A stretch of 64,000 nucleotides of DNA, from NCBI RefSeq assembly GCF_964275005.1, contig NC_092690.1, positions 7,064,336-7,128,335 on the forward strand, in the 5' to 3' direction. Below the pieces are notes generated by a model that was not told the DNA's origin, searched no databases, and saw only the letters and a list, made by a program, of their open reading frames with translations. Source of the DNA: Diadema setosum (lineage: Eukaryota > Echinodermata > Echinoidea > Diadematoida > Diadematidae). A program made the position numbers and the translations under genes. Positions 32,741 through 43,914 of the stretch are shown in pieces (positions within the stretch are counted from its first letter, which is position 1; each line of letters starts with the position of its first letter).

Positions 32741-35302
32741 CGTGGAATATCGTCCAACGGACACGAATTAGTTTACCACATTAACACCTCAACCGATCCC
32801 CCACACATCATTTTGATTCAAGAGACTTGGGGCCATATACACACTGATTTTTCTATTCCTCGTTATGTATCCATCTGGCGTCACCGTCCCAACTCCCGTA
32901 GAGGAGGATGCGCCATTTTCCTACGCTCCGGTATCGCACACGACATCATTAACTGCGCCCCCTCGCTTGAGGTGCAACAAGTTAATGTTTTGTTAGGCAC
33001 CGCTAAATCGTCTGTTGTTAATTTTTACAATCCATTAAAAAAACTTTCATTAGATAACCTCAAAGCATTAACCTCCAATTGCCTCCCAAATTTTATATTA
33101 GCAGGTGATTTTAACGCTCACCACCCTATGTGGGGCGGAACCACGGAAGATCATAACGGGAGACTGATAGCTGATACAACATATCTATATTGAATGATTC
33201 CTCCCCTACACGAATCGATATTTCACGCGGGACATCGTCTTCGATAGATTTAACTCTCTCAAGTCCCTCTCTAGCCGCACGATGCAACTGGTCTGTCTCT
33301 ACTACCACCATGGGAAGTGATCACTTCCTGATCAAATGTGATATAGCACTTAATGCACCTGTACCCAACATCACTCCCACTGATTTCAGATTACCTAAAC
33401 CATCCCTATCCTTCCACAGGGCCAACTGGGAGCTGTTTGAAAAGGAATTACACAATACTTACAATATGAAAAATGTTGACATTGAAAACATTTATGATTT
33501 CTACAACTTTTTTATTCTGTGCATCCAGAAAGCAGCGGAAACCGCCATTCCAACTAATAAAATAAAAAAACTTTCTCCTAATCCGTGGTGGAATTCAACA
33601 TGCACCCAGGTTATCAAGGCTAAACACAGAGCTAAAAGAAGATTGGAAAGCTCATATTTATATTCTGATCTCTGTGATTATCTTAAAGCCTCCGCTCTGG
33701 CGAGGAAAACGATTAAATCTGCCAAACGTGCTCATTTTGAACAGTTCTGTAATACATTAAACCGTTTTACTCCTCTCTCTACCATATGGCGTAAGATTAG
33801 AATACTTTCTAATAACCGCCAGCATGGCACGACTTTCCCTCCTCTCCATATCAATGGTTCTCTTTTTTCTGACCCTCTAACTATAGCCAACGCTTTAGCA
33901 GCCTCATTCTGTGAGAAGTCCGCCTCTTCACATTTCTCAACACGTGAACTACCCACTTCGGCTACACCGAATATCATTAATGATAACAACACCCCATTAA
34001 ATTCCCCCTTTACACTCAGGGAACTAAAAAGAGCCATCCGCATAGCCAACAATTCCTCACCTGGAGCTGACGGGATCAACAAAGCTCTCATATCCCACCT
34101 GACTGATAGCATGATTTATTCGCTGTTACGAATAATAAATCACATATGGGACACTTCCACCCTACCACCCCAATGGAAACACTCTATCGTTATACCCATT
34201 CTGAAACCCGGCAAGGACAAGCACGACATACGTTCTTATCGTCCCATCTCTCTGACTCCATTCCTGTGCAAGATCATGGAACGAATGATATCCAGCAGGT
34301 TAACCTATGTCATAAACAAACACCATCTGGTATCTCACACTCAATCTGCTTTTTTACCTCATCGCAGAATAACCAACAACCTTCTTCTTCTTGAATCAGA
34401 TGTCCGTAAATCCTTAATCACTAAACATTACACCGCAGCTATTTTTCTAGATCTCAGCCAAGCATTCGACACCGTCGACCACAACGCTCTCATAGCCAAA
34501 CTCCAATCCATCGGACTACAAGGTAGATTTCTTGAGTGGATTCGCAACTTTTTAGACTCGCGGACTATACAAGTACGCATTGATTCTTCTCTGTCCGACA
34601 CTTATCACCAAAATATCGGTCTTCCTCAAGGAAGCGTTATTAGTCCAATTCTCTTTACTCTTTTCATCAACGACATCTCTTACTGCAGCAGATCCAATAT
34701 ATCTCTTTACGCAGATGATATAGCGATTTGGCGCACTTCCACCAACCTACGATACATCAATTTCAAATTACAGGTGGACATCGACAACATTGCCTCTTGG
34801 CTGAAACAATGGGGCCTCTCTTTATCAAGCAATAAATCCAAAGTAATGATTTTTTATCCACGATCAGTTGCCGCCAGTAATTTCAATATACATGTATCTG
34901 ATACTCCTTTAGAAATTGTGCAAAATTACAAATACCTCGGCGTCATTTTTGACTCCTCGTTAACGTGGTCATCTCATGTAAACTATATACTGAATAAATG
35001 TAATAGACGCCTTAACCTTCTTCGGTCTGTATCCGGCACGTCCTGGGGCGCTGATACTAAAACCTTGTTATTATTATATCGTTCATTAGTTCGACCCCAC
35101 CTTGATTATTCATGTGAAATCTACATTCCATTTCCCCAACACTCGCTAAGAAGCTGGACTCAGTTCAAGGCCACGCCCTCCGTATAGCCACTGGTGCTCT
35201 CCCCTCCACCCCTCTACACTCTCTCCAAGTGGAATGCCATGAAGCTCCCTTAGATATACGCCGTGAGAGGGCCGCTTTCAACTACTGTGCTTATCTGTTT
35301 TG
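32741..35302 (+). pseudogene. I/Nimb-like LINE ORF2, near-complete with frameshifts
   Basis: Endonuclease begins at ISSNGHELVYHINT and continues HIILIQETW, R-RRGGCAIF and LAGDFNAHHPMWGG (33090s). A frameshift at about 33190 leads into a 665-codon frame with the rest of the endonuclease (SIDLTLSSPS, GSDHFLI). The RT has SPGADGINK, SYRPISLTPFLCKIMER, FLDLSQAFDTVDH (about residue 419), GLPQGSVISPILFTLFIND (about 478) and an intact SLYADDIAIW (YADD at 507-510), then YKYLGVIFDSSLTW. A second frameshift near 35145 continues LDSVQGHALRIATGALPSTP and PLDIRRERAAFNYCAYL, and the element stops abruptly at about 35302 in TTTG-rich DNA. Motif style fits the I/Nimb group. The catalytic residues are intact, but three lesions (5' truncation and two frameshifts) make it non-autonomous. 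Confidence 0.85.
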
Positions 35303-36080
35303 TTTGTTTTGTTTTGGTTTGTCAATTTTATATATTGCTGTAACCTCAGAAAGATATTATCCCAACGGTATAAAAAGTTTTTGCATGTGTTTATGTGTAG
35401 AATGAATACTTACTTAATATAAAGACAATGAAAAGAATAAATTAACGTTGGAGACATCTTACGCAATTAACTAATATGACATATATATTATGCATATATG
35501 CATAATGACGATACATTATATCAAACGGAAACAAAGAGAGTGATCGAAGCATTTCACGTGTGTAGCTCTACTTTTTTTTTCGTTTACAAGTAAAAAGCAA
35601 AGCATCACAACGTGTTCTTTAGGAAGAAAAATGTGCACACATAATGTTCTGTATTGCCAATCTAGTTGAACAAAAAATAACAAACAAACAAACAAAAACA
35701 AGAGGGACTCCTTTCGGTCATCCGTACCCCTGTTCAGCTCAGTTGCTTTTCTACGTCCAAAATAATAATCATTCTTTCGTTTCACTTTGTTGGTTTTGTT
35801 GTTGTTCGTTTGTTGTTGCCAAATATATCGTGTTGAAATATAGAAGAAAGGACACACGTAAAGAAAAAGTGCAAAGGGTCACAAAAGCAAGTCCACCCCC
35901 CCCCCCCCCCGTTCTGTCGTCCTTCAAAGACACGAGAGAGCGATCACACTGCGTACTTTTATCAGTATCTCTTCATATATTAACGACGCTTCAATGTGCC
36001 TTTCATCGTCCATTTATGTTAATTATAGATGTCCTAACTGAGCTTTGAGTGAGCTTGTTCAACTCTCCTGAAGACATGGC
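35303..36080. other. Unassigned sequence
   Basis: TTTG-rich start, then AT-rich DNA, a C-run at 35895-35910 and overlapping spurious frames on both strands (35516-36048). No supported feature. Confidence 0.4.
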
Positions 36081-36475
36081 TTAAAGGGATGGAGAGTACC
36101 GTATTGGTGAAGATGAGAATTGGGCTTTAAACTTTTTGCGAGATACCAAAAAACACTTATGCTATAGTACAGAGCATACCATTTCAAATGGAATTCAAAT
36201 AATTCAAAAATGAAAATCGGGTTTGGAATGACTGAATCATCCGAAAACAAAGTAAAACAAAGCGATCGTAGTAAAAGTTGTGTCCTACACTTTTAAATTA
36301 GAATCAGTATTTTTTGGCTATTTCAGCCATTTCAAAACAAATTTTCATCAAATAAATGTTGAATTCCTCATAGAATTACATGCTCTTTCATATTAAAAGA
36401 AAAAGAAATACTATTTCACCAAAAATGTTAGGAAAATAAAATTAGGTCTCAACCAAAAATGTACGATCTCTTTAA
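36081..36475. mobile_element. Palindromic MITE family D, copy 2
   Basis: Ends TTAAAGGGAT and ATCTCTTTAA are inverted, and the whole body is colinear with 29398-29772 (GAGATGAGAATTGGGCTT, TGAAAATCGGGTTTG, ACAAAGCGATCGTA, AATTAGGTCTCAACCAAAA). The central palindrome has decayed to GTTGTGTCCTACAC. Non-coding. Confidence 0.8.
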
Positions 36476-36811
36476 CTCTCCTCACAGTGCTGGAGTGTAG
36501 AGCCGCTTGACGTCTTTTTTTTTTTTTTTTTTTCAAGGAAAGGTTTTTTATTTTTTCATTTGGGCAATGCTCTTGAATAAATAGGAACAACACAGCTTTA
36601 TAGTTGTACATCAATGTGACAATAAATACTTGTTATAAGAAAAATAACAAGTAATAGGAAGTAATTATTATTTCTAAAATTGAAAAGGTAGCCAAAATGT
36701 CATGCATCTCAACAGATTCACAATTAAATAAATTTACCACCATGTTCCGTATTTGTTACAATATTCTATTGTCCATTTAATGTTCGTGTATTTCATGTAT
36801 CATCGTATTTT

Positions 36812-37165
36812 AAGGTGGTGATATGGCTCAGTCGTAGCTCGTCTGCCTTCCGATTCAAGGTCACTGACTTCGATTCCCGAATCTTGTTGTACTGTGCCCA
36901 CTATTGAACGGGCAAACCTGTCTGTCCCTGAGATATGACGTTAATGGGCGCCCAATGTGTGAGTTAGTCACGACTGCCGCACGTAGAAGATCCAAATGTA
37001 TTCATTCATAGCAAGGAGCAGGGTAACCCGCGAAAGTGGTGACGCTACCCAAACACACGAGAAAACGGACGAATGATGCCAACCCCTTATAGTTCGCCGC
37101 AAGGTGATTAGTAATAATCCGCAAACGATTTTAACCAGACACATTGTGCCATAAACTCAAATAAA
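36812..37165 (+). mobile_element. tRNA-derived SINE
   Basis: The 5' part resembles a tRNA promoter: A-box-like ATGGCTCAGTCGTAGC (36822-36837) and B-box-like ACTTCGATTCCC (36867-36878), about 45 bp apart. A non-tRNA body follows (TGTGCCCACT, GGGCGCCCAATGTGTGAG, GTGGTGACGCTACCC) and an AT-rich tail (TAAACTCAAATAAATGAATT). It is non-coding and about 350 bp. A single copy was seen here, so family status is inferred from the promoter layout. Confidence 0.65.
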
Positions 37166-37481
37166 TGAATTCTATTCGGTTGTATGTGTTCTATTTCATG
37201 TATTTTCATATATTTTTCATTCAGAAATATAAAATAAATCTTAAATTGAAATTGAGATAACCCTCAAAACAAGCAATATAAGTAGACTGTGGAATGCTTA
37301 AAAAAAGAAACAAATAAAAATTCATCACCAAGAAATGAGAAAACCAATGACTTTCTCGCTTCTTCTTTTGTCTCTATGGTACGTGGGATGTAATTTCGGT
37401 GAAGGGTGTACGAAATATGATCATTAGAGTGTATTGATACCCTGCACTGAATATAAATATTTTTGACAAAGAGCGCTATTT
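37166..37481. other. Unassigned spacer
   Basis: AT-rich DNA between the SINE and the reverse MITE B copy. Nothing recognised. Confidence 0.4.
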
Positions 37482-38153
37482 GTGACCGTGCATCACAAAA
37501 CGAACAAAAAGTTGCACCCCTTGATTTCATGTGAGGACTCAAAAAAGGCACAATGGGTCAACCGAGTCAATCTTGAATTTTTTTTTTTCTGAAAGGGCTA
37601 TCCTTCTTCTACATTATTCTTTAGTTTGGAATCATGACATGAATGGGAAAGTGTGTTTTCAGCAGTTTTCTAAAACCCATTTTTGGGGAAGAATAGAATG
37701 ATCAGGTATGTCTAAGCGTCCCCTTTTCATTTCTTAACATCCTTTACACACTCTTCACTTCCAAGTCTGATAACTTTTGAAAGTTAGCATTAATCATTGG
37801 TAGAATATGTAAATAGAACATTCTCAATTTCAGCTCAATCTAACAATCCCTTCACTGTTGTTGCTCCGGTTGTTTACATCCTGTTTTTTTTTTTTTTTGT
37901 CCCTTTCATTGCACAGCTAGCACACTCGGTAAAGATTTAGCGCTTGAATAGACTCTGTACTTCAGAGCCTCTTTTCTCAAATCGCACTTTCCCAGAGTGT
38001 GCACTTTCTTTCCAGTATTTAGATAGGCTAGGGGAGTCCATTTGATATGAGTTACACATCATTTTAAGGCTTAGAGTCTGCTCTTTAAGAATCTGTCCTC
38101 AACTTAAAATCCATGTCTAGCGACTTTTTGTTTGTTTTGTGGTGCAGGGTCAC
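37482..38153 (-). mobile_element. MITE family B, reverse copy
   Basis: GTGACCGTGCATCACAAAAC at the left and TTTTGTGGTGCAGGGTCAC at the right form inverted ends. The interior matches 18540-19235 in reverse complement (for instance GAGTTACACATCATTTTAAG and AAGCGCTAAATC-type blocks). Flanks TATTT and ATTTA. Non-coding, 672 bp. Confidence 0.85.
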
Positions 38154-39329
38154 ATTTAATAACATTTTCTGAAAATGTGGTCAGTGTTCCCGTCAAAAAC
38201 CCGTTGATTACATCACTTTACCAAATCATTAATATTTATGCATTTGTAAAGGCATGAATTCACTTTGGAGATATTTCCGCATATTATGTTTTAGATATGT
38301 ACGGTATGGCTCTTCCGGGTTTTTTTTTTATACTTATTAAATTGAGGAATACGCTCTTTTCTTTATGTTGTTTGTTTTAGCAGGCATAGTGGCTTAACAT
38401 CATATGCAAAATGCTTGCTTTGGTTACGTGTGCAAATATGACTTTAGGTTGGTATATGGAATAATTGACTACAGTTTATAGCTTACAGGTCACAAGAGAA
38501 AAAATGAATAATGGAGATTAAGTACATAACTCATGATGGTAATTCGAAAATGAAAAAAAAAAAATGACTGTGTTCCCAATGATGTAGTTGTGTCGATAGT
38601 TTGATTCTTCGTATGGCAAATATGCAGCCATTTCCGGAAGTCAAATTATCATTCAACTTCTTCCATGAATTCAATACACGATTTATAATTGCCGTAGGTA
38701 AGGTTACTGACATGCTTATTTAAAAGTGTGGCAGGTATTGATCGGTTCTTGGTTTAAAATAAACTGACGACGATATTCTTGTATTGCATGTACTTTTGCT
38801 CAAAAGCATAGACATGATAGAGATTGATTTGCAGATGAAACAAAACCGAGAATTAGTGCTTTGAAATAGTTCTAGAATATGAAATAAGAATAAAAACAAT
38901 CGCTGTAAACGTTTGAATGAGAAAAATCTATGTTAAGTTTTGTTAGATATACAAAATGTGAAACAATAATAAAGATGCTTTATTGAGAAAAATACTGACA
39001 TCTCCTTATTAGGATTTATTGCGAAAATATGGTAGGATGTTTTGTGGGACAACAAACCAACGCATATGCATCAAATGTGATATCTCGAACACTTTTAAGA
39101 TTACTGCTTTCATAACTAAACAGGACCTTTAATCAAGAAGGACGATAAAGAAAGAAAAAAATGAATGGAAAACTAGATAAAAATTCCTTAATTATCTATT
39201 TCGTGGTTCTTCGGAAATTACTTCGACTTAATCCGTCAAACTTTAGCACTAACAACTGGAGTAGGTCAACAAAAGTAGAAGTGAATACTCACATTTTTTT
39301 TTTATTGTTGATAAGCAATTATTGTAATA

Positions 39330-39375
<46 letters not shown>

Positions 39376-40259
39376 GTTTGTGGATGGAACATCAACTGGC
39401 GGACTCCTCTGACTTCAAATATGAACACAATTGTCTGTCGTATATCACGTATTGGCTTTTGTTTCTGAGCACACACATCGCATCGAGCATGTGGTAGCAT
39501 GTAACTGTGTGTTTCTGTGTGCGCGCCATATTTTGGGTTTTTTTTTACATTTGTTTCCTTTTGTTTTAATGTTTTTTTTTGTAAGAAAACAGAAAAACGA
39601 ATAATAGAAAGGTAAAGTCTATGACATGGATTTTAGTGATAAACCGATTTATGAACGTTTTAAGTGATTTTCTGTACGTCCCCTTAAAATAATATCGTTT
39701 TCATTTGAAAACTAAATCTCCATAATTTGTAGATATCATAGATTATTTTACCGTGATACATGATTGTATAAGCACTTCATGTAACGTCAATCACGTAAAC
39801 ATGTTCTTTTATTTCTTCCTTAATTCACTGTGCCTATAAAACATTCCGCCGTATTCAATAGGAATAATGTACAGAGTACCAGAACAGATGAAATGGTATG
39901 AAAATACATATTATGTATTCTTATGTAATTTAATTATTTTCTGATGCTATTTTTGTACATTGTAATTCTTTGAGAAAATGATATAAATGAAAGGAAAATG
40001 AAATGAAATGAAATGTGAAGACGGGATCTTCAATATCATTGCTTTTGCCGTTGAAGAAACTGGACAGGAGTGTCACGAATATAATTCTCGGAACATTTTG
40101 ATAAAGAAAATGAAATAAAGAAATCGCATTGTCAATGTTATTATATTAACAACGTATTAGTAAAAACACTATATATATCTATATACATATCTATGTATAC
40201 TTGGTGATTCTATCCTTCTATGAAGAGTGCTCGATATCCTCAAAGGAAGAGCTTTAGAC
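38154..40259. other. Unassigned AT-rich sequence
   Basis: Contains a (TA)n tract at about 39329-39372 and GAAATGAAAT-type runs near 39990-40015. No gene or repeat family was recognised. Confidence 0.4.
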
Positions 40260-40310
40260 AGAAGTATTGCAACAAGTTCACTCGGTTGACATCAGGTTCA
40301 TCCGTATTTT

Positions 40311-40363
40311 ATTGCTACTCGGAGTTTCATGCCACCTTCATTTAGGGGCAATCATCAGGCAAT
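40311..40363 (-). ncRNA. Candidate hammerhead ribozyme, sense arm
   Basis: Minus strand folds as a type I hammerhead. Stem I AUUGC pairs with GCAAU. The core is CUGAUGA. Stem II is UGCC(CC) with GG(U)GGCA around UAAAUGAA, with a U-U first position. Then GAAA, and stem III ACU with AGU and a CCG loop, with cleavage expected after the A that precedes GCAAU. It lies downstream of the Penelope-like ORF on the same strand, as expected for ribozymes in Penelope-like terminal repeats (established family knowledge). No activity is shown here. Confidence 0.75.
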
Positions 40364-40951
40364 GATTAAATACATCCCAGAAATGCATTTGGATTGAATT
40401 AACGCATTTTTAGCGCGTGATACCAAAACAAAAACAAAACAAAACAAACTATACGCGCCTGGACCATAGGGACCAGTGCGCACTTAATCATATCCATTAT
40501 TACGTATATCGGGCAATGATTAAACCGTTGGACAATGCATCGACATCATAAGCTTGTGCGCTATGACCGTAGTTACCAGCGCATACTGAATCACATTCAT
40601 TATTACGCAATAATAATAATTACAATTGTTCAATGCATCGGGTGGACTTGACGCGCTTTATAGCGCGTGACACAATAACAAAGTAACAAAGTAACAATAG
40701 AGGCCAGTGCGTACTGAATCACTTTCATTATTACGTATGAGTAATAGCATCTGGAAATTTGCATTGATGTAAAGGAAGCCCAGGTGTATACATGCATCAA
40801 ATTAACCAAATATGCGATGAATTATTAAACAAAATTGTTAAGAGTTATTAAACAAATTGCAATGAAGATAGTTCACAATTAGATGCAGAATACTGAAAGA
40901 TGGATTATTGCGGAAATCCTTCAGTAAACAGGAGGACACGACGATTTCAAT

Positions 40952-41890
40952 CTAAGACTTGAAATTACAGATGTAGAATTTATTTTCATGGCGGCACTTC
41001 GACACAAGTTCTGGTCTCTTGTTTAGTAGCGTTTGCTTACTTGCGTTCATGATAAGAAGCTTCTCGGTGAGACATAGGTCGCACCTCTTTGACTCGCTGG
41101 TGTACGGGAAGGCATGGCTGGCGATGGACCATTCGATGGTATACGGTGTGCTGTTCTGGTTCAGGTTCCAGATGAATTTGGAAAGCTCCGTGCTGTTCTT
41201 GTACCTTTCGTGGCGGAAGGATTGGAGGTGGTTGTTGTACCTGAGCTTGAAGGGGGGCTCAGTGACGCCGATGTAGGTCATTTTCTCGTCTGGGGTTATG
41301 ACCTCCGCGTTGTAGATGAGATTGGTTGCAAGGCAATTTCCTTGGAGTGGACAGAGGTCCTTATTCCGGCAGTTGCACGTTTTCCTGTTAGATTTCTTGA
41401 CATCTTTCATGGTTTGCGAGTTGTGATTTTTGATGATGCTGCCGACATTCGGCATACAACTGTAACTTACTTTTAGTGTGTTTCTGCTGAATATCCGGTG
41501 AAGCTTCGGTGTTTTGGGGAAGTGCTTATCCACCAGCATCAGGAATGTGTGGCCGATGTTTGTTCTCACGTTCATACTGTACGGGGGGTTGAACCAGATG
41601 ATATTGCGCTTTCTGTTTCTCTTTTTAGGTTTGGGTCGATCTTTGGTGTATGCCAAGCTTTCGGAGGTGTACCCACTGGCTTTCAGGGCGTTGTCGTACA
41701 TCGGCGTGGCTTTCTTGAAGGTCTCCTCGTCACAGGAGATGTCTGAAATGCGTCTGCCTATAGAAGCTGGAAGGCCCTTGATTATCGATGGCGGATGGTT
41801 AGATTGCCTGTGGATGTACATCGGGTTGTCGTTGGGCTTACGGTATGGGTAGTACTTGCCGTTATTCAAGTTGAGGGTGATGTCGAGGAC
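40952..41890 (-). pseudogene. Penelope-like ORF, RT C-terminus plus GIY-YIG endonuclease
   Basis: Reading begins in LDITLNLNNGKYYPYRKPN (about 41890-41840), the end of the Penelope-type RT domain, then SNHPPSIIKGLPASIGRRIS, KRNRKRNIIWFNPPYS, FPKTPKLHRIFSRNTLKVSY, a Cys cluster (CNCRNKDLCPLQGNC), and the nuclease (YNAEV, TYIGVTEPPFKLRYNNH, LSKFIWNLN, the E of TIEW, and RCDLCLTEKLLIM). It ends with TAG/TGA-type stop at 40952. About 306 codons are intact. The RT catalytic part is gone: the frame runs upstream into a hairpin (GAGGGTGATGTC against GACATCACCCTC, 41874-41900) and an (ATT)n tract. It differs from the 31732-32598 protein in the connector and nuclease spacing, so it is another Penelope-like lineage. 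Confidence 0.85.
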
Positions 41891-41896
41891 ATCACC

Positions 41897-41900
<4 letters not shown>

Positions 41901-41946
<46 letters not shown>
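41901..41946. repeat. (ATT)n microsatellite
   Basis: About 15 ATT units between the truncated Penelope-like ORF and the right inverted arm. Confidence 0.95.
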
Positions 41947-42207
41947 CACCCTTATTATTATTGCGTAATAATGAATGTGATTCAGTATGCGCTGGTAACT
42001 ACGGTCATAGCGCACAAGCTTATGATGTCGATGCATTGTCCAACGGTTTAATCATTGCCCGATATACGTAATAATGGATATGATTAAGTGCGCACTGGTC
42101 CCTATGGTCCAGGCGCGTATAGTTTGTTTTGTTTTGTTTTTGTTTTGGTATCACGCGCTAAAAATGCGTTAATTCAATCCAAATGCATTTCTGGGATGTA
42201 TTTAATC

Positions 42208-42260
42208 ATTGCCTGATGATTGCCCCTAAATGAAGGTGGCATGAAACTCCGAGTAGCAAT
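42208..42260 (+). ncRNA. Candidate hammerhead ribozyme, inverted arm
   Basis: An identical 53-nt copy of the 40311-40363 candidate, on the plus strand because the arm is inverted. Core CUGAUGA, GAAA and all three helices are unchanged. It would be transcribed only from the strand opposite to the ORF. Confidence 0.75.
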
Positions 42261-42326
42261 AAAATACGGATGAACCTGATGTCAACCGAGTGAACTTGTT
42301 GCAATACTTCTACATATCTATATATA

Positions 42327-42837
42327 TATGAGTATATGAATATAAGAACGACCCAAGTCCATGGAAGACCATTTCGAGTAAACTAAAAAAAAAAAACTTC
42401 ATATCTTTTTTGTTTGTCCAATAATATTCTATTTAACTGTGATGGGAAGGCAACATTGTATATACAGATTAGAACATATATCATTATGACAATTAACATT
42501 AACATTAATTGTGGAGACGCCATTTTGTGTGATGGACTTGGGTTGTTCTTTCATTCATATGGACTTGGGTCGTTCTTTGATTCATATACATGAAATTCTG
42601 CTATAGAGATGAGAGAAGGACGAGAGAGGGCGCTATGATATGAATGTAAGAATGACCCAAGTTCTTCATTCTTACATTCATATAAGATTTAACTCATTTA
42701 TTTTAGGCACTTCCGGGGGTAATTAGGATTTATCATTTATACACAAGATGAGTCCATGCATAAGCTACAATTTCCCATGTCAAACTGAATTTGGCCAAAA
42801 ATTGGACTTGGGTCCTTCTTATATTCATATACTCATA
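42327..42837. mobile_element. MITE family E in a TA tract, internal inverted motifs
   Basis: Ends TATGAGTATATGAATATAAG and its continuation AACGACCCAAGTCCA are mirrored at 42803-42837 (TGGACTTGGGTCCTTCTT, ATATTCATATACTCATA), a 35-bp inverted repeat with about one or two mismatches. The core motif GACCCAAGT/ACTTGGGTC with ATTCATAT recurs inside at about 42535-42590 and as a near-palindrome at 42637-42683. It is flanked on both sides by ATAT tracts and abuts the Penelope-like element. Non-coding. Confidence 0.8.
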
Positions 42838-42838
42838 A

Positions 42839-42842
<4 letters not shown>

Positions 42843-42882
<40 letters not shown>
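42843..42882. repeat. (TA)n microsatellite
   Basis: A TA tract of about 40 bp bordering MITE E. Confidence 0.9.
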
Positions 42883-42885
<3 letters not shown>

Positions 42886-43166
42886 ATTCTATATTAAAAT
42901 GATTACAATTAAAATGATAGGGTTATTCATTTATTTCAGTGTTAAGCTGTTTTTTTATGATTAGAGGAAAACAAGCGTAAAATTGCGAGTAAATTTTCAA
43001 CTGTGTGTTCATCATGATCACATAACGCCTTAAAAATTCTGAAACTACTGCTCTAAACTTATTGTTTACTTTGTAAAACTTTATTTGTCGCTATTGGAGC
43101 CAAAAGTTTAAAAAAAATACAGGACACTTTCGGGACAAGTTATGCCTATCGGTGGGATTGCATACG

Positions 43167-43914
43167 TCACGGACGTTCGCTGGAATTGTCACGGACGTTC
43201 GTTCTACTACTAGTGTCATGTTCCAGGACGGATAACTAATCGACAGAGAGTACCTAGCCTTCCTAACTCTTTCAAAAACTTAAAAAGGCAAATTATGAGA
43301 AATTTGACATCCTTACAACGTATGTATTGCTCAGAGGGGGATCAGGAGGTGAATTTTGAGAGAAAATATTAATTATTTGCTTGGTTTTCGGTATATTGCA
43401 TAGTCCAAAAACTGCGTACGAGCCTCAGTCCGCTCCAAAAATGACATGCAGCTCCTCGGGTAGAAAGCCAAAGGTAACCTAATGTACCTTCGCCATCAAA
43501 GCAAGATGGTGTCCCACTCGAAAACGTTTTAATCATCACGGACGTTCTTTCTTTCTCGGAGGTTCGTCTAAAAATATAATTTCGGTTCCTATTTGACAAA
43601 GGATGGACAGAGACTCAAAGCAAACATATTATCGTGAGGCTAGATCTTAGTTGATTACGACTCAGAACAATATCGCCAATAACGTTTAATATGCTACGAT
43701 CTTTATTAGAAAATAGCGGAAGCACGTCCGTGACGAAAACTGAGTATAATTTTGCATATTAAGAATGTTACTTCCCATGAACAGCCAGCAGATGTACAAT
43801 TTTTGCAGGATATGTTCATTAGGTGGAACACCAACTTTTCGTATACATTACAGTTGGGACAACAAAGTAGAATTTGCAGCAGCGATAGAAATAAAAGCAT
43901 CACGGACGTTCGTC
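43167..43914. repeat. Cluster of five TCACGGACGTTCG motifs
   Basis: TCACGGACGTTCG occurs at 43167-43179 and 43189-43201, TCACGGACGTTC at 43536-43547, an inverse CACGTCCGTGACG at 43723-43735, and TCACGGACGTTCGT at 43901-43914. A 12-mer is not expected five times in 750 bp of AT-rich DNA, so the segment is a dispersed-repeat body or a motif array. No coding sequence or inverted termini were found. Confidence 0.6.

Larger units (their letters stand above)
40260..42311 (-). mobile_element. Penelope-like element, 3' fragment with 360-bp inverted arms
   Basis: The arms at 40260-40619 and 41953-42311 appear identical in inverted orientation over about 360 bp (outer ends AGAAGTATTGCAACAAG and its complement; inner ends TATTACGCAATAATAATAAT and its complement). 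Between them lies a minus-strand C-terminal ORF. A third, diverged repeat of the arm (GCGCGTGACACAATAAC, AGTGCGTACTGAATCAC) lies at about 40620-40740. Near-perfect arm identity points to a recent insertion or to exchange between the arms. Confidence 0.85.

Noticed and set aside
41019..41852. Plus-strand frames of 82-120 codons
   Set aside because: Antisense shadows of the Penelope-like ORF at 40952-41890.
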